From assembly GCF_003660165.1 (NCBI RefSeq), contig NZ_CP032828.1:620001-684000 (forward strand): 64,000 nt of DNA, read 5' to 3'. The translations under genes were made by a program, and so were the position numbers. The notes below the pieces were generated by a model. That model was not told where the DNA came from and searched no databases. It saw nothing but the letters and a program-made list of their open reading frames with translations. The stretch is from Sphingomonas paeninsulae (GTDB taxonomy: Bacteria; Pseudomonadota; Alphaproteobacteria; Sphingomonadales; Sphingomonadaceae). Shown one piece after another: positions 45,147 through 54,997 of this stretch. Numbering within the stretch: position 1 is the stretch's first letter; every line of letters starts with the position of its first letter.

Positions 45147-46816
45147 TTGAATGCCACCGTGACCACGGCTCCCCGCGTACAGGTGGGATAGGCGAGCCGC
45201 TGCGCACGCCGCTTTTCCGACGGATATGGAGCGCCAGCCTGTTGTCCAACCTCGGCCTGATGATTCAGGCGGTCGGCGCGGCATGGTCGATGATCCAGTT
45301 GACCACGGACGCATCGATGGTCGCGCTGGTGCAAACCGCGTTGATGTTGCCGATCATGCTGATCTCTATCCCCGCGGGTGCGATTGCCGACATGTACGAC
45401 CGGCGCAAAGTTGGCCTGTTCGCACTTTCGGTTTCGCTGGCCGGGGCGACGGCATTGTCGGTTGTTACGGCGCTGGGTCTCATCACGCCCTGGGGATTGC
45501 TCGGCTTCTGCTTCCTGATCGGAACCGGCATGGCGCTGTTCGGCCCGGCGTGGCAGGCCTCGGTCAGCGAACAGGTGCCGGCACATACGTTGCCGCAAGC
45601 CATCGCGCTGAATTCGATCAGCTATAATATCGCGCGCAGCTTTGGTCCGGCGATCGGTGGCATTATCGTTGCTGCGGCGGGGGCGGTGGCTGCGTTTACG
45701 GCAAACGCACTTCTCTATGTGCCGCTGCTGATCGTCCTTCTGCTCTGGCGGCGCATCCAGCTTCCGTCGCGCTTGCCACCCGAACGGCTCCATCGTGCGA
45801 TCTCCTCGGGCTTTCGGTATGTCATCCATTCGCCCTCGATTCGCATCGTTCTCTGGCGCACGCTGGCAACTGGTGTTGCAGGCGGGTCGGTGTCGGCTTT
45901 GATGCCGCTGGTTGCCCGCGATCTGCTTCACGGCAACGCGGAAACCTATGGCTTGATCCTCGGCACGTTCGGTATTGGCGCCGTTGCGGGTGCGCTCAAT
46001 ATCGGTCGGCTTCGTCAATCTCTGAGTGGCGAACAGGTCGTCAGCATCAGTGCGCTGGTCATGGCGGCGGCGATCGCGGTCGAAGCGTTTAGCAAATCCG
46101 TATTGCTGACCGGCATCGTGCTGATCGCGGCGGGTGCCGCCTGGATGATCAGCGTGACGGTTTTCAACATCGCGATTCAACTGTCCGCGCCTCGCTGGGT
46201 TGCCGGGCGTACGCTTGCCGCTTATCAGGCCTCGATCTGCGGTGGGATCGCGTTCGGAAGCTGGCTGTGGGGAACAATCGCACAAAGTCACGGTGCCAGC
46301 GTCGCGTTGCTCGCCTCGGCGGGATTGATGGTGCTGACGCCTTTGCTGGGGCGCTGGCTGCCGATGCCGGCCGCCAGTGACGGCGATAAAGAAGCCATCG
46401 ATATGGGCGCGCCCGATGTCGCGCTCGCCCTGACCGCGCGCAGCGGGCCAATCGTTGTGGAAATCGAATATTGCGTGAAGCCGGATGAAGCCCGTGCATT
46501 TTATGGCGTCATGCAAAAGGTGCAGCTGACGCGCCATCGCAACGGCGCGTATAACTGGTCGATCGCGCGCGATATTTCGGAACCGGCGCTATGGACGGAA
46601 CGGTTTCATTGCCCGACCTGGCTCGATTATCTGCGCCTGCGCAGTCGCCACACCGGCGATGAAATCGAAATCCAGCAGGCCGCCGAGCACTTCCACAGCG
46701 GCGATGCACCATTGCGCGTGCGGCGCAGGCTGGAACGGCCATTCGGGTCGGTGCGCTGGAAGGACGAAGCTCCCGATGCGGGTCAGACCGAGGTCTTGCC
46801 GATTACGGCCACATAA
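45147..46816 (+). CDS. MFS exporter (EntS/MFS_3 type) with C-terminal ABM-like domain, start region frameshifted
   Basis: From 45242 the frame encodes a twelve-helix MFS_3 transporter (SNLGLMIQAVGAAWSMIQLT, IPAGAIADMYDRRKVGLF motif A, ARSFGPAIGGIIVAA) plus a soluble C-terminal 110 residues resembling antibiotic-monooxygenase-like domains (VVEIEYCVKPDEARAFYGVM). The first helix actually starts further 5' (EPLRTPLFRRIWSASLL) but that frame has no start codon. Adding one G to GGG at 45185-45187 connects it to NATVTTAPRVQVG with a TTG at 45147, so a missing base is likely. The exact start remains uncertain. Related proteins export siderophores or drugs. Confidence 0.8.
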
Positions 46817-46818
46817 TC

Positions 46819-46842
46819 GCGGGCGCTGTCACAGGCGCCCGC
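46819..46842. terminator. Bidirectional hairpin terminator
   Basis: GCGGGCGC (46819-46826) pairs with GCGCCCGC (46835-46842), 8-base loop, between the convergent MFS and aldehyde dehydrogenase genes. A T-rich stretch (CTGTTTCTT) follows on the plus strand. Confidence 0.75.
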
Positions 46843-46853
46843 AATCTGTTTCT

Positions 46854-48308
46854 TCAGGCGATGCTGACAGTTTTATAACGCAGGAACTCGTCGATCCCGG
46901 CGCGTCCGCCTTCCTTGCCGAACCCCGAAACGCCTAGGCCACCGAATGGCGTAAACGGATGGATCTGCTGTGCGCCGTTGACATAGACGCCACCCGATTT
47001 CAGGCGCTCGGCCAGCGTCAGGGCGCGCTTCAGATTGTCGGTCTGGATATAGGCGGCCAGGCCATATTTCGTGCTGTTGGCAATGCGCACAGCCTCATCC
47101 TCGTCCGAGAATTTCAGGACGAGCAGGACAGGCCCGAAAATCTCGACCTGCGCTATTTCACTGGCTGGGTCGACATCCGTGATGATCGTCGGTTCGATAT
47201 AGTTCAGCCCTTCGAGCGGCCCGCCGCAACGCTGGCCGCCCAGAACGATCTTGCCCGACCCCTCCGAACGAACCCGATCGAGCATACCCATGATGCGGGT
47301 CACGGCCGCGCTGTTGATCAACGGCCCGACGCGCACGCCCTCTGCCATCGGGTCGCCGACCTTATATCCATTGGTGATCGCGATGAGTTTTTGCACGACC
47401 TCATCATGGATCGATTCATGCACCATAAGGCGAGTGGGGAGCGAGCATCCCTGCCCGGCCATGACCCCAATCGTCCATTGAATCGCGCGTTCGCAGGCCG
47501 CGTCGATGTCGGTGTCGGGGAACAACAGACTGGCCGATTTGCCACCCAGTTCCAGAACGGCGGGCTTCATCTGTTCAGCGCACATCGCGAGGATTTTGCG
47601 CGCCGCAATGGGACCGCCAGTGAAGCTGATCTTCTCGACATCCTCATGCCGGACAAGCGCCTCGCCAGCGTCGATACCACCGGGCAACAGCGAGAACACG
47701 CCGTCGGGAATGCCTGCTTCACGGACCAGTCGTGCGTAAAAATCGGGAGCAAAGGGCGTCAGTTCGGCAGGCTTCACGATCACGCAATTGCCGGCGGCCA
47801 GCGCAGGCGCGACCTTCATGCCGAGTGAGATCAGCGGGCCGTTCCAGGTGATAATGATCCCGATGATGCCATAGGGTTCGGGTGCCGAATAGGAAAACGT
47901 CCCACGCGTGTCGAAGGTCGAATACATTTGCCCGTCGAGCTTGTCGCACCAACCGGCATAATAGTCGTGCCAATCGGCGGACAGCGTCGCCATATGCATA
48001 CCGGACGGCAGCGGCGTGCCCCCATCGAGAGCACCAAGCCGGGCGAACTCAGCAACATTCTCACGCACAAGCCTGCCGAGTTTGGCGATCGCATCGCGGC
48101 GGCGTTCGGGGGTCCAGCGGCGCCACTCTTCCTTGACGGCGAGCGCACGTTCGACCGCGAGATCGACCTCTTTTGCACCAGCCAGCGGGATCGTCGCCTG
48201 CGCGATGCCGGTCACGGGGTTGAGATGGGTGTACGTACCCCCCGAACCTTCTGAATAATCGTCGTTACCGATACGCAGGAGTGCGCTGGGGGCGGGGGCG
48301 TCAGTCAT
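46854..48308 (-). CDS. Aldehyde dehydrogenase
   Basis: NAD(P)-dependent aldehyde dehydrogenase, 484 residues. Motifs: IITWNGPL and KPAELTPFAP (cofactor), FTGGPIAARKI, the catalytic Glu in LELGGKSASLLF and catalytic Cys in MAGQGCSLPTR. The C-terminus has TPFGGLGVSGFGKEGG. It would convert an aldehyde intermediate into its acid, feeding the CoA ligases or transferases. Single gene divergent from a tetR gene. Confidence 0.95.
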   Translation of the reverse strand: MTDAPAPSALLRIGNDDYSEGSGGTYTHLNPVTGIAQATIPLAGAKEVDLAVERALAVKEEWRRWTPERRRDAIAKLGRLVRENVAEFARLGALDGGTPLPSGMHMATLSADWHDYYAGWCDKLDGQMYSTFDTRGTFSYSAPEPYGIIGIIITWNGPLISLGMKVAPALAAGNCVIVKPAELTPFAPDFYARLVREAGIPDGVFSLLPGGIDAGEALVRHEDVEKISFTGGPIAARKILAMCAEQMKPAVLELGGKSASLLFPDTDIDAACERAIQWTIGVMAGQGCSLPTRLMVHESIHDEVVQKLIAITNGYKVGDPMAEGVRVGPLINSAAVTRIMGMLDRVRSEGSGKIVLGGQRCGGPLEGLNYIEPTIITDVDPASEIAQVEIFGPVLLVLKFSDEDEAVRIANSTKYGLAAYIQTDNLKRALTLAERLKSGGVYVNGAQQIHPFTPFGGLGVSGFGKEGGRAGIDEFLRYKTVSIA

Positions 48309-48502
48309 TCTTCTCTCCTAAAGGGGGAGGCCTGCTCTTAACGACGGCGCTCCGTTTGCTCAGGCCAGATTGGCTGCGCACACCAACGATGTCAACAGCC
48401 ATTTACATATGTCTCGTGGACGCCGGCCGCGCGTGCGCACCTACAGCGGACCACGCTGTTTTGCTTGACTTGAGCGTCCCGCAAAAGGATGCCTTAGCGA
48501 CA

Positions 48503-49126
48503 ATGACCCAAGCCGTTCAGTCACCTGCGCACCCAGAAGCGACTCCCCGTGTCATGCGGCCTCGCAACGCCGTGGATACCCGCGCACGTATCCTGACAGC
48601 GGCGCGACGGGTCTTTGCCATCCGCGATTATACACAGGCCCGGATCAGCGACATCGCTGCCGAAGCCGATGTGAATCAGGCGCTCGTTATCCGTTATTTC
48701 GGATCGAAAGAGCAGTTGTTCGAAACGGCGCTGGACTCAGTGCTCAGCGAACTGCCCTCGCATGGGCAATATGAGTTTCCGGGGCTGGCACAGAGTATCG
48801 TTGCGCATCTGACCGACGAAAGTGACACTCTCCCCGATCCTTTGCCGATGGTGATCCACGCCACATCCGACCCTCTGGCGCAGGCGATTGCGCGACGGAT
48901 GATGCAGGAAAAGGTTGTCATGCCATTGGCAAATTGGCTCGGTGGAGACGATGGCGAAGTCCGCGCCGCTGCGATCCTTTCGCTCTGCGCCGGGTTCTTC
49001 ACTTACCGCCATTTGCTCCCGCTCACACCATTTGTCGGTGCGGTGGACCCAATCGCGCGCCACTGGCTGGAACGCGCGCTCGAAGATGTCCTGAACGGAT
49101 CGCACCGTGCCCTCATGTCGCAATAG
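48503..49126 (+). CDS. TetR-family transcriptional regulator
   Basis: 207 residues from ATG 48503; HTH (TRARILTAARRVFAIRDYTQ, then ISDIAAEADVNQALVIRYFG) with the SKEQLF helix, and a TetR_C-like ligand domain. The frame remains open upstream to 48281 but overlaps the divergent aldehyde dehydrogenase gene; an ATG at 48554 is also possible. It likely regulates the divergent dehydrogenase or the operon starting 86 bases downstream. Confidence 0.88.
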   Translation: MTQAVQSPAHPEATPRVMRPRNAVDTRARILTAARRVFAIRDYTQARISDIAAEADVNQALVIRYFGSKEQLFETALDSVLSELPSHGQYEFPGLAQSIVAHLTDESDTLPDPLPMVIHATSDPLAQAIARRMMQEKVVMPLANWLGGDDGEVRAAAILSLCAGFFTYRHLLPLTPFVGAVDPIARHWLERALEDVLNGSHRALMSQ

Positions 49127-49211
49127 CCGTTATGTAAACCGTCCTTGACTTTGACTTGGGCACCCTTAGCCTGAAACCAGATCGATCCAGACGGACGGCG
49201 GGAGAGAGGGT

Positions 49212-50069
49212 ATGTCAGGCGTTACAAATCCCGCAATCCGGGACCGCAGCCGCGTCGGTTTCATCGGACTTGGCAATCAGGGCGCGCCGATTGCGGAGCG
49301 CATCGCGCGGGCCGACTATGATTTGACTCTATGGGCACGTCGCCCCGAAAGCCTGCAAATCCTTGCGGGCAAGGCAAAGGTCGCTGGCTCGATCACCGAA
49401 CTTGCCGCCAGTGTCGATATCCTGTGCATTTGCGTCGTAGACGATGCCGGCGTCCGCGATGTTTGCGACGCGGCGCTGGTGGCGATGACACCGGGCAGCA
49501 TGATCGCCATCGTGTCGACGGTTCATCCCGATACCTGTCGTTCCATCGGCAAAGCGGCGGCTTTGCGTAGGATCGCTGTCATCGACGCACCCGTCAGCGG
49601 CGGGGCCATTGCTGCGCTTGCAGGAACGCTGACGGTGATGATGGGCGGCAGTCAGGCCGACTGCGCGCGCTTTGCTCCCCTTGCCGAAACCTTTGCCTCG
49701 CTCGTCGTGCGACTGGGTGAAATCGGATCGGGGCAGGCGGCCAAACTGATTAACAACGCCCTGCTTACGGCGAACCTGATGCTCGCGCACGAAGCAGCAT
49801 TTTGCGGCAGCGTTCTGGGTCTCGAATCCGCCGCCCTGTCGCGCGTGATTGCGGCAAGCAGCGGCAACAGCGAAGCTCATGCGATTTTGTCGCGCCTGCC
49901 CGATCTACAGTCGTTCGCGCACGGTGCCAGACTGCTGGCAAAAGACGTCGATTTGTTCGCGGCACTCCTCACGCGAGAGGGTGGCACCGCTGAACATATC
50001 GTCGGCGAAGCATCCGCCTTTCTCTCAATCTTCGACCCGGCATCATCCGATCCAAAGGGAACACCATGA
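49212..50069 (+). CDS. 3-Hydroxyisobutyrate dehydrogenase-like oxidoreductase
   Basis: Beta-hydroxyacid dehydrogenase of 285 residues. Rossmann motif VGFIGLGNQGAPIAERI, substrate loop DAPVSGGAIAALAGTLTVMM, catalytic Lys in GSGQAAKLINNAL. It would oxidise a 3-hydroxy acid (or reduce an imine or aldehyde) with NAD(P). Followed by a four-base overlap to the CMD-family gene, starting an operon that probably extends to 54896. Confidence 0.92.
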   Translation: MSGVTNPAIRDRSRVGFIGLGNQGAPIAERIARADYDLTLWARRPESLQILAGKAKVAGSITELAASVDILCICVVDDAGVRDVCDAALVAMTPGSMIAIVSTVHPDTCRSIGKAAALRRIAVIDAPVSGGAIAALAGTLTVMMGGSQADCARFAPLAETFASLVVRLGEIGSGQAAKLINNALLTANLMLAHEAAFCGSVLGLESAALSRVIAASSGNSEAHAILSRLPDLQSFAHGARLLAKDVDLFAALLTREGGTAEHIVGEASAFLSIFDPASSDPKGTP

Positions 50070-50497
50070 CCGATTATAAACCCCCCATCATGACGCCCGA
50101 ACAGCGCGAACAATATGGACGCGACTGGTTTCAGTACACGATGACCACGCCCGCGCCGCCATCGGACAGCCCTTATCGTCAGGCCGGGATCGCCAATTTC
50201 GTGTTCGGCGAAATGTGGTCGCGTCCGGGGCTGGATATGCGCACGCGTCGCTGGATCACGCTCGCTTGCGTCGGTGCCGCCGACACCGTCGTCCCGATCA
50301 CCGCGCACGTCTATGCGGCAATGAAAAGCGGCGACATCAGCTATGACGAGATGATGGAATTCGTCGTCCACTTTGCGGTCTATTCGGGCTGGCCGAAAGC
50401 GTCGATCATGGAACAGGTCATCCGCGACCAATGGGCGCGGATCGAGGGAGAGGGTGGCGTCGTATCGCTGACCAAGCCCGCCGTGCCGGGCGAATGA
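50066..50497 (+). CDS. Carboxymuconolactone decarboxylase-family protein
   Basis: Helical AhpD/CMD-fold protein of 143 residues. The region RWITLACVGAADTVVPITAH matches the central CMD helix pair, followed by a helix EMMEFVVHFAVYSGWPKAS. The CxxC of peroxidatic members is not present (Cys then Gly-Ala-Ala), so a decarboxylase- or isomerase-like function is more likely than redox activity. It overlaps both the preceding dehydrogenase and the following SDR by four bases. Confidence 0.9.
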   Translation: MTDYKPPIMTPEQREQYGRDWFQYTMTTPAPPSDSPYRQAGIANFVFGEMWSRPGLDMRTRRWITLACVGAADTVVPITAHVYAAMKSGDISYDEMMEFVVHFAVYSGWPKASIMEQVIRDQWARIEGEGGVVSLTKPAVPGE

Positions 50498-51302
50498 CTT
50501 TATTCTCGGGGAATACCGCACTGATAACCGGCGCGGCGAGCGGCATCGGGCGTGGTGCGGCCCATGCTTTCGCCCGGCGGGGTGCACGCCTGATCCTCGC
50601 CGATATCGACGAGGCCGGCGTTGCAGCGACGGCGGCAAGCATCGTGGATCTGGGGGGGAGGCGATCGCCGTTGCCGTCGATGTCGGGCGCGACGATGCCA
50701 TCGACCATGTGCTGGATACTGTTTACGGTCGGTTCGGCGACATCGATATTCTGATGAACAATGTCGGCGTCCTCGCCTCTGGCAAACCAGAAGATATCCC
50801 GATCAGCGAATGGGAACGCATTCTGAACCTCAACCTGATGTCGGCCATTCGCGCCATTCATCAACTGATCCCCGGCATGATTGCGCGCGGGCACGGACAC
50901 ATCATCAATACCGCTTCGTTTGCCGGGCTGTTTCCCTATGCGTGGGATCGCCTGCCCTATGTCGCCAGCAAGGCGGCGATGATCGGCGTTTCAGAAGGGC
51001 TGTCCCTTTATCTTCAGCCACAGGGTGTCGGTGTGACATGCCTGTGTCCCGGTCCCGTTCGAACCGCGATCGGCAGCACGATCCGTTCATGGACCCCCGG
51101 CATCGCGCCGCGCGGGCCGGGTGCGCAATATGCCGTGATGGAACCGGATGCAGTCGGCGATCTGCTTGCCGACGCGGTCGAGGCGAACCGTTTTTTCGTT
51201 CCCACCGACGAACAGGTCCGCGAACCGATGCTGCGCCGTGCCGACAATCCCGATCTTTTCCTGACAGGCCAGATCGCGTTGCTTGCAGGATCACCTGGTT
51301 AG
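50494..51302 (+). CDS. Short-chain dehydrogenase/reductase, frameshifted at a G7 run
   Basis: The first frame gives TGAASGIGRGAAHAFARRGA and IVDLGG, the second continues EAIAVAVDVG, RFGDIDILMNNVGV, INTASFAG and YVASK to a proper SDR end. The break is exactly at GGGGGGG (50652-50658): with eight Gs the frame reads DLGGEAIAVAVDVG and the gene is whole (about 269 residues). All catalytic residues are present. Hence the protein is probably functional and the frameshift an artefact or phase-variable slippage. Co-transcribed with the CMD and acyl-CoA dehydrogenase genes. Confidence 0.85.
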
Positions 51303-51345
51303 CTATGTCGTCTGGACACCTGTAGGTTTTGCGGTATCAGGATTT

Positions 51346-52518
51346 ATGACCAGTAATTCCGAAATCGGCGCTGTGGCGCACGCAGAAATCCGTGATGCAG
51401 TTCAGCGGCTCGTCGCAGATTTTCCCGGCGAATACTGGCGCAAACTCGACCGTGATCGGGAATATCCCACCGAATTCGTGTCTGCGCTGACGACGGCCGG
51501 ATATCTCGGAATGTTGATCCCAGAGGAGTTTGGCGGGTCTGGCCTTGGCTTGTCGGCCGCCTGCGCCGTTCTGGAGGAAATCCACCGCGCCGGTGCAAAT
51601 GGCGGTGCCGCTCATGCCCAAATGTACACGATGGGTGCCATTTTACGCCACGGCAGTCCTGAACAAAAAGCGCGCTATCTTCCCGATATTGCGTCGGGTA
51701 AATTGCGGTTGCAGGCTTTCGGCGTCACCGAACCCGGTGCTGGCACCGACACCACGCGGATCAGCACTTCGGCGCGCCGCGATGGCGATGATTATGTCGT
51801 AAGCGGCCAGAAAATCTGGATCAGCCGCGCCGAACATTCCGACCTGCTTCTGCTGCTGTGCCGGACATCGCCGCGCGACGCATCGGCCAAGGCTTCGGAC
51901 GGGATGAGCCTGCTCCTCGTCGACATGCGTGAGGCGATTGGCAATGGACTGACGATTCAGCCCATCCGCACGATGCTGAACCACGCGACGACCGCATTGT
52001 TCTTTGACGAGCTTCGCGTACCCGTCGCCAATCGCATCGGTGTCGAGGGCAAGGGCTTCAAATACGTTCTCGACGGCATGAATGCCGAACGGATTTTGAT
52101 CGCGGCGGAATGTATCGGCGACGGACGGTTTTTCATCGAACGCGCCGCTGCCTATGCCGGAGAACGCGAAGTTTTCGGACGCGCAATCGGCCAGAATCAG
52201 GGAATACAGTTCCCGATCGCCCGCGCGCATGTCCAGATCTCGGCTGCGGCACTGATGGTCGACAAGGCGGCTGCCATGTTCGAAGCCGGGCAGCCTTGCG
52301 GGAGCGAGGCGAACATGGCGAAAATGCTGGCATCCGAGGCAAGCTGGTATGCCGCCGATATGTGTATTCAAACGCACGGCGGCTTTGGTTTTGCCGAGGA
52401 ATATGACATCGAACGCAAGTTCCGCGAGACGCGACTTTATCAGGTCGCGCCGATCTCGACCAACCTGATCCTCAGCCATGTCGCAACGCATGTCCTCGGG
52501 CTGCCCAAATCGTTTTGA
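51346..52518 (+). CDS. Acyl-CoA dehydrogenase (APIS-type active-site region)
   Basis: 390-residue ACAD from ATG 51346 (AGGA upstream). Signature AFGVTEPGAGTDTTRISTSA, a KIWISRAEHSDLLLLL strand, and QTHGGFGFAEEYDIERKFRET. At the place where many members carry the catalytic Glu (YEGTxxI) this one reads YQVAPISTNLIL, as in the isovaleryl-like subgroups whose base lies elsewhere (candidate Glu in the GMNAER region). Different from the ACAD at 43833, so the island has two dehydrogenases for different acyl-CoAs. Confidence 0.92.
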   Translation: MTSNSEIGAVAHAEIRDAVQRLVADFPGEYWRKLDRDREYPTEFVSALTTAGYLGMLIPEEFGGSGLGLSAACAVLEEIHRAGANGGAAHAQMYTMGAILRHGSPEQKARYLPDIASGKLRLQAFGVTEPGAGTDTTRISTSARRDGDDYVVSGQKIWISRAEHSDLLLLLCRTSPRDASAKASDGMSLLLVDMREAIGNGLTIQPIRTMLNHATTALFFDELRVPVANRIGVEGKGFKYVLDGMNAERILIAAECIGDGRFFIERAAAYAGEREVFGRAIGQNQGIQFPIARAHVQISAAALMVDKAAAMFEAGQPCGSEANMAKMLASEASWYAADMCIQTHGGFGFAEEYDIERKFRETRLYQVAPISTNLILSHVATHVLGLPKSF

Positions 52519-52587
52519 CTTAACGCCATGCTGTCCGAATAAAGAAACCGTGGTGAACTTGCGCCAAAGCTTCCGTCAGTCGGCATT

Positions 52588-53538
52588 ATGAAGCGCGCGC
52601 TATCGGCTGCGACCCGCTGGGTTGACGAAATTGCGGTCCGAAGCGCGACAATCGGCAATGCCGTGAAAATGGACCCGTCTGCGGTCTTCGACCGGTCGGA
52701 AGCCGTTTCCCTGGGAGAACCTGGTGTGCGGTCAGCCAATAACAGCGCACGGATGATCCGGGCGGCCAACGGATGGCTGGCCCTTAATCTGGCGCGCGAA
52801 AGTGATTCCGAACTGATGCCCGCATGGCTGGCCGGACGGCGGGCCGTCGAACAAGACGTCGAAGACCTGATCGAGCAAGGCGCGTTGCTGGGTCTGCCCG
52901 TGGCGCGGGTCGGTGAAGCATTTCCGGCGACAAATCTGATCAGGAAAATGGCGGCGGGCGGCGTCCCAAACAGGCATCGGTTACGCGTTGTCGATCTGTC
53001 GAGCTTGTGGGCAGGACCGCTCTGCGGCAGTGTGTTTGCGGCAATGGGCGCGGATGTCGTCAAGGTCGAAAGCATCACGCGGCCCGACACGACCGCGACC
53101 TCTGCGCCTGCGTTCGATGTCCGGTTGAACGGCGGCAAGGAACGTGTCGCACTGGATTTCCACGGCCCCGAATTGCGCGCGCGGCTTCATGGGGCCGACG
53201 TGATTATCAGCAGCGCCCGACGGCGGGTTTTCGATAAGGGCGATCTTGCTCCCGAAAGACTGTTTGCACTCAACCCCGCGCTGATCTGGGTCGCGATCAG
53301 CGGTTATGGCTGGACGGGTTCACAGACAAACCGCGTTGCATTCGGCGACGACGCGGCTGCTGCGGGCGGACTGGTGCGCTGGACCGCGGGCGGTGCGCCG
53401 CGCTTCATTGGCGACGCTCTGGCCGATCCGCTGACGGGACTTGCCGCCGCCACAGCTGCGCTGGATGCAGTCGCACGGGGCGGGGGATTCATGGTCGATG
53501 CGGCCATGGCGGGCATCGCCGCATCGGTTGCCGCATGA
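52588..53538 (+). CDS. Shortened, rearranged class III CoA-transferase
   Basis: 316 residues where family III CoA-transferases have about 400. The Rossmann start of the family (LRVVDLSSLWAGPLCGSVFA, MGADVVKVES) appears only at residue 131, and ISGYGWTG and a FIGDALADPLTG segment follow. The first 130 residues (ARMIRAANGWLALNLARESD, then LMPAWLAG) look like the later, small-domain part of the fold, so the order seems permuted. The catalytic Asp is probably in AFGDDAAAAGGL. A four-base overlap joins it to the amidohydrolase. Not seen as frameshifted. Confidence 0.75.
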   Translation: MKRALSAATRWVDEIAVRSATIGNAVKMDPSAVFDRSEAVSLGEPGVRSANNSARMIRAANGWLALNLARESDSELMPAWLAGRRAVEQDVEDLIEQGALLGLPVARVGEAFPATNLIRKMAAGGVPNRHRLRVVDLSSLWAGPLCGSVFAAMGADVVKVESITRPDTTATSAPAFDVRLNGGKERVALDFHGPELRARLHGADVIISSARRRVFDKGDLAPERLFALNPALIWVAISGYGWTGSQTNRVAFGDDAAAAGGLVRWTAGGAPRFIGDALADPLTGLAAATAALDAVARGGGFMVDAAMAGIAASVAA

Positions 53539-54896
53539 ACAACCTGCTGATCCGCAACGTCGAAATCGAAGGGCGCAACGGGCTGGATGTCCGTATCGAA
53601 AACGGACTGATCGCCGCCATCGCCCCTAATCTGTCGGGCCCGGGGAAAATTCTCGACGGGCGGGGCGGGGCACTGATCCCTGGTTTGATCGACCATCATA
53701 TCCACCTTCTTGCCACCGCAGCGGCTGAATCCTCGCTCGATCTGTCCAATTGTGACAATATTAACGACATAATACGCGCAATAAGGGCCGCTTGCGCGCG
53801 TTTAGCCCCCGGCGAATGGCTGCGCGCGATCCGATTGCCCGTAAAAATGGCGGAAACCCTCGACCGCCACACTCTCGACAGCGCCGCTCCCCACCATCCC
53901 GCGAGAGCACTCGATCGCACTGGTGCACTCTGGATTCTGAACAGCAAAGCCCTGCAAATCGTCGGCGAAAACAGCCCGGAACTCGAACGCGACCAGTCCG
54001 GCCAAGCAACAGGACGCCTCTGGCGCGGCGACGCATGGCTACGCACGCGGATCGGTGTTTCTCCCCCATCACTTGCGGCCCTCGGCCAAAAACTGGCGGC
54101 CCTTGGCATCACGGAAGTCACCGACGCCAGCGCGGGAAACGATGCTGCCGTAGCCGAGCTTCTGACGGCCGCGATGCCGCAACGGGTTCTCGCGATGAGC
54201 CGCGGCCGGATCGAAGGCGCGACGGCACCCGTGAAAATTCTGCTGGATGAGCGTGACTTGCCGCCCTTCGATCAACTCATTGCGTGGATCAAAGAAGCAC
54301 GGGCATGGAACCGCCCGGTCGCTGTGCATTGCGTGACGGCGGCCGAACTGGGTCTGGTCCTCGCCGTGTTTCAGGATGCGGGTGCGCTGCCCGGTGATCG
54401 TATTGAACATGGCGGTGTTATCCCGGCAGCGGCGATCCCGGAGATCGCGGGGCTTGGACTTCGAGTGGTAACCCAGTCGAATTTCATCAGTGCACACGGC
54501 GATCGCTATTTGACCGATGTGGATGCGGCAGATCGGAACGACTTGTATCGTTGCGCGTCATTGATGGCAGCAGGCATTCCTGTCGCTGGCAGTTCGGACG
54601 CGCCTTATGGGTCGATCGATTGCTGGGCCGCGATGAAAACGGCGACGACAAGACGGACGCGTGCAGGCATCATTCTGGGTGCCGAGGAGGCCGTGCCGCC
54701 CCGGACCGCCCTAAACCTTTATCTGGGTGCGCAGATTGATCCCGGTGGCCTGCCGCGTCGCGTAACGCACGGTGCAATTGCTGACCTGTGCCTGTTACGA
54801 ACCGGACTTGCGGACGCCTTGTCTATGTTGAGCGCCGCAAACGTCGCGGCCACGATCATTGAGGGGCGCATCGTCTGGCGACCGCAACGTTCTTGA
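53535..54896 (+). CDS. Amidohydrolase-3 family metal hydrolase
   Basis: Metal-dependent hydrolase of 453 residues in the YtcJ/amidohydrolase_3 group. N-terminal small domain (NLLIRNVEIEGRNG), metal motif GLIDHHIHLLATAAAES, catalytic His/Asp later in AVHCVTA, IEHGGVI and SSDAPYGSIDCW, and C-terminal ADLCLLRTGLADAL followed by a return to the small domain. Likely cleaves a C-N or ester-like bond. Last gene of the 49212-54896 operon; an IS element lies just beyond. Confidence 0.9.
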   Translation: MNNLLIRNVEIEGRNGLDVRIENGLIAAIAPNLSGPGKILDGRGGALIPGLIDHHIHLLATAAAESSLDLSNCDNINDIIRAIRAACARLAPGEWLRAIRLPVKMAETLDRHTLDSAAPHHPARALDRTGALWILNSKALQIVGENSPELERDQSGQATGRLWRGDAWLRTRIGVSPPSLAALGQKLAALGITEVTDASAGNDAAVAELLTAAMPQRVLAMSRGRIEGATAPVKILLDERDLPPFDQLIAWIKEARAWNRPVAVHCVTAAELGLVLAVFQDAGALPGDRIEHGGVIPAAAIPEIAGLGLRVVTQSNFISAHGDRYLTDVDAADRNDLYRCASLMAAGIPVAGSSDAPYGSIDCWAAMKTATTRRTRAGIILGAEEAVPPRTALNLYLGAQIDPGGLPRRVTHGAIADLCLLRTGLADALSMLSAANVAATIIEGRIVWRPQRS

Positions 54897-54997
54897 AAGG
54901 CACACAGGTGATTGAATTTCCTACAGGGGAGACTTTATCCAACGAAGTAGGACGTGGCGCAGATACTCAGGCTGGAGCGGTTTTTCGGATGTACGGG

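Noticed and set aside
45020-46537. 505-codon minus-strand frame opposite the MFS gene
   Set aside because: Low-complexity Arg/Gln/His-rich antisense product; the sense strand has conserved membrane-transporter motifs.
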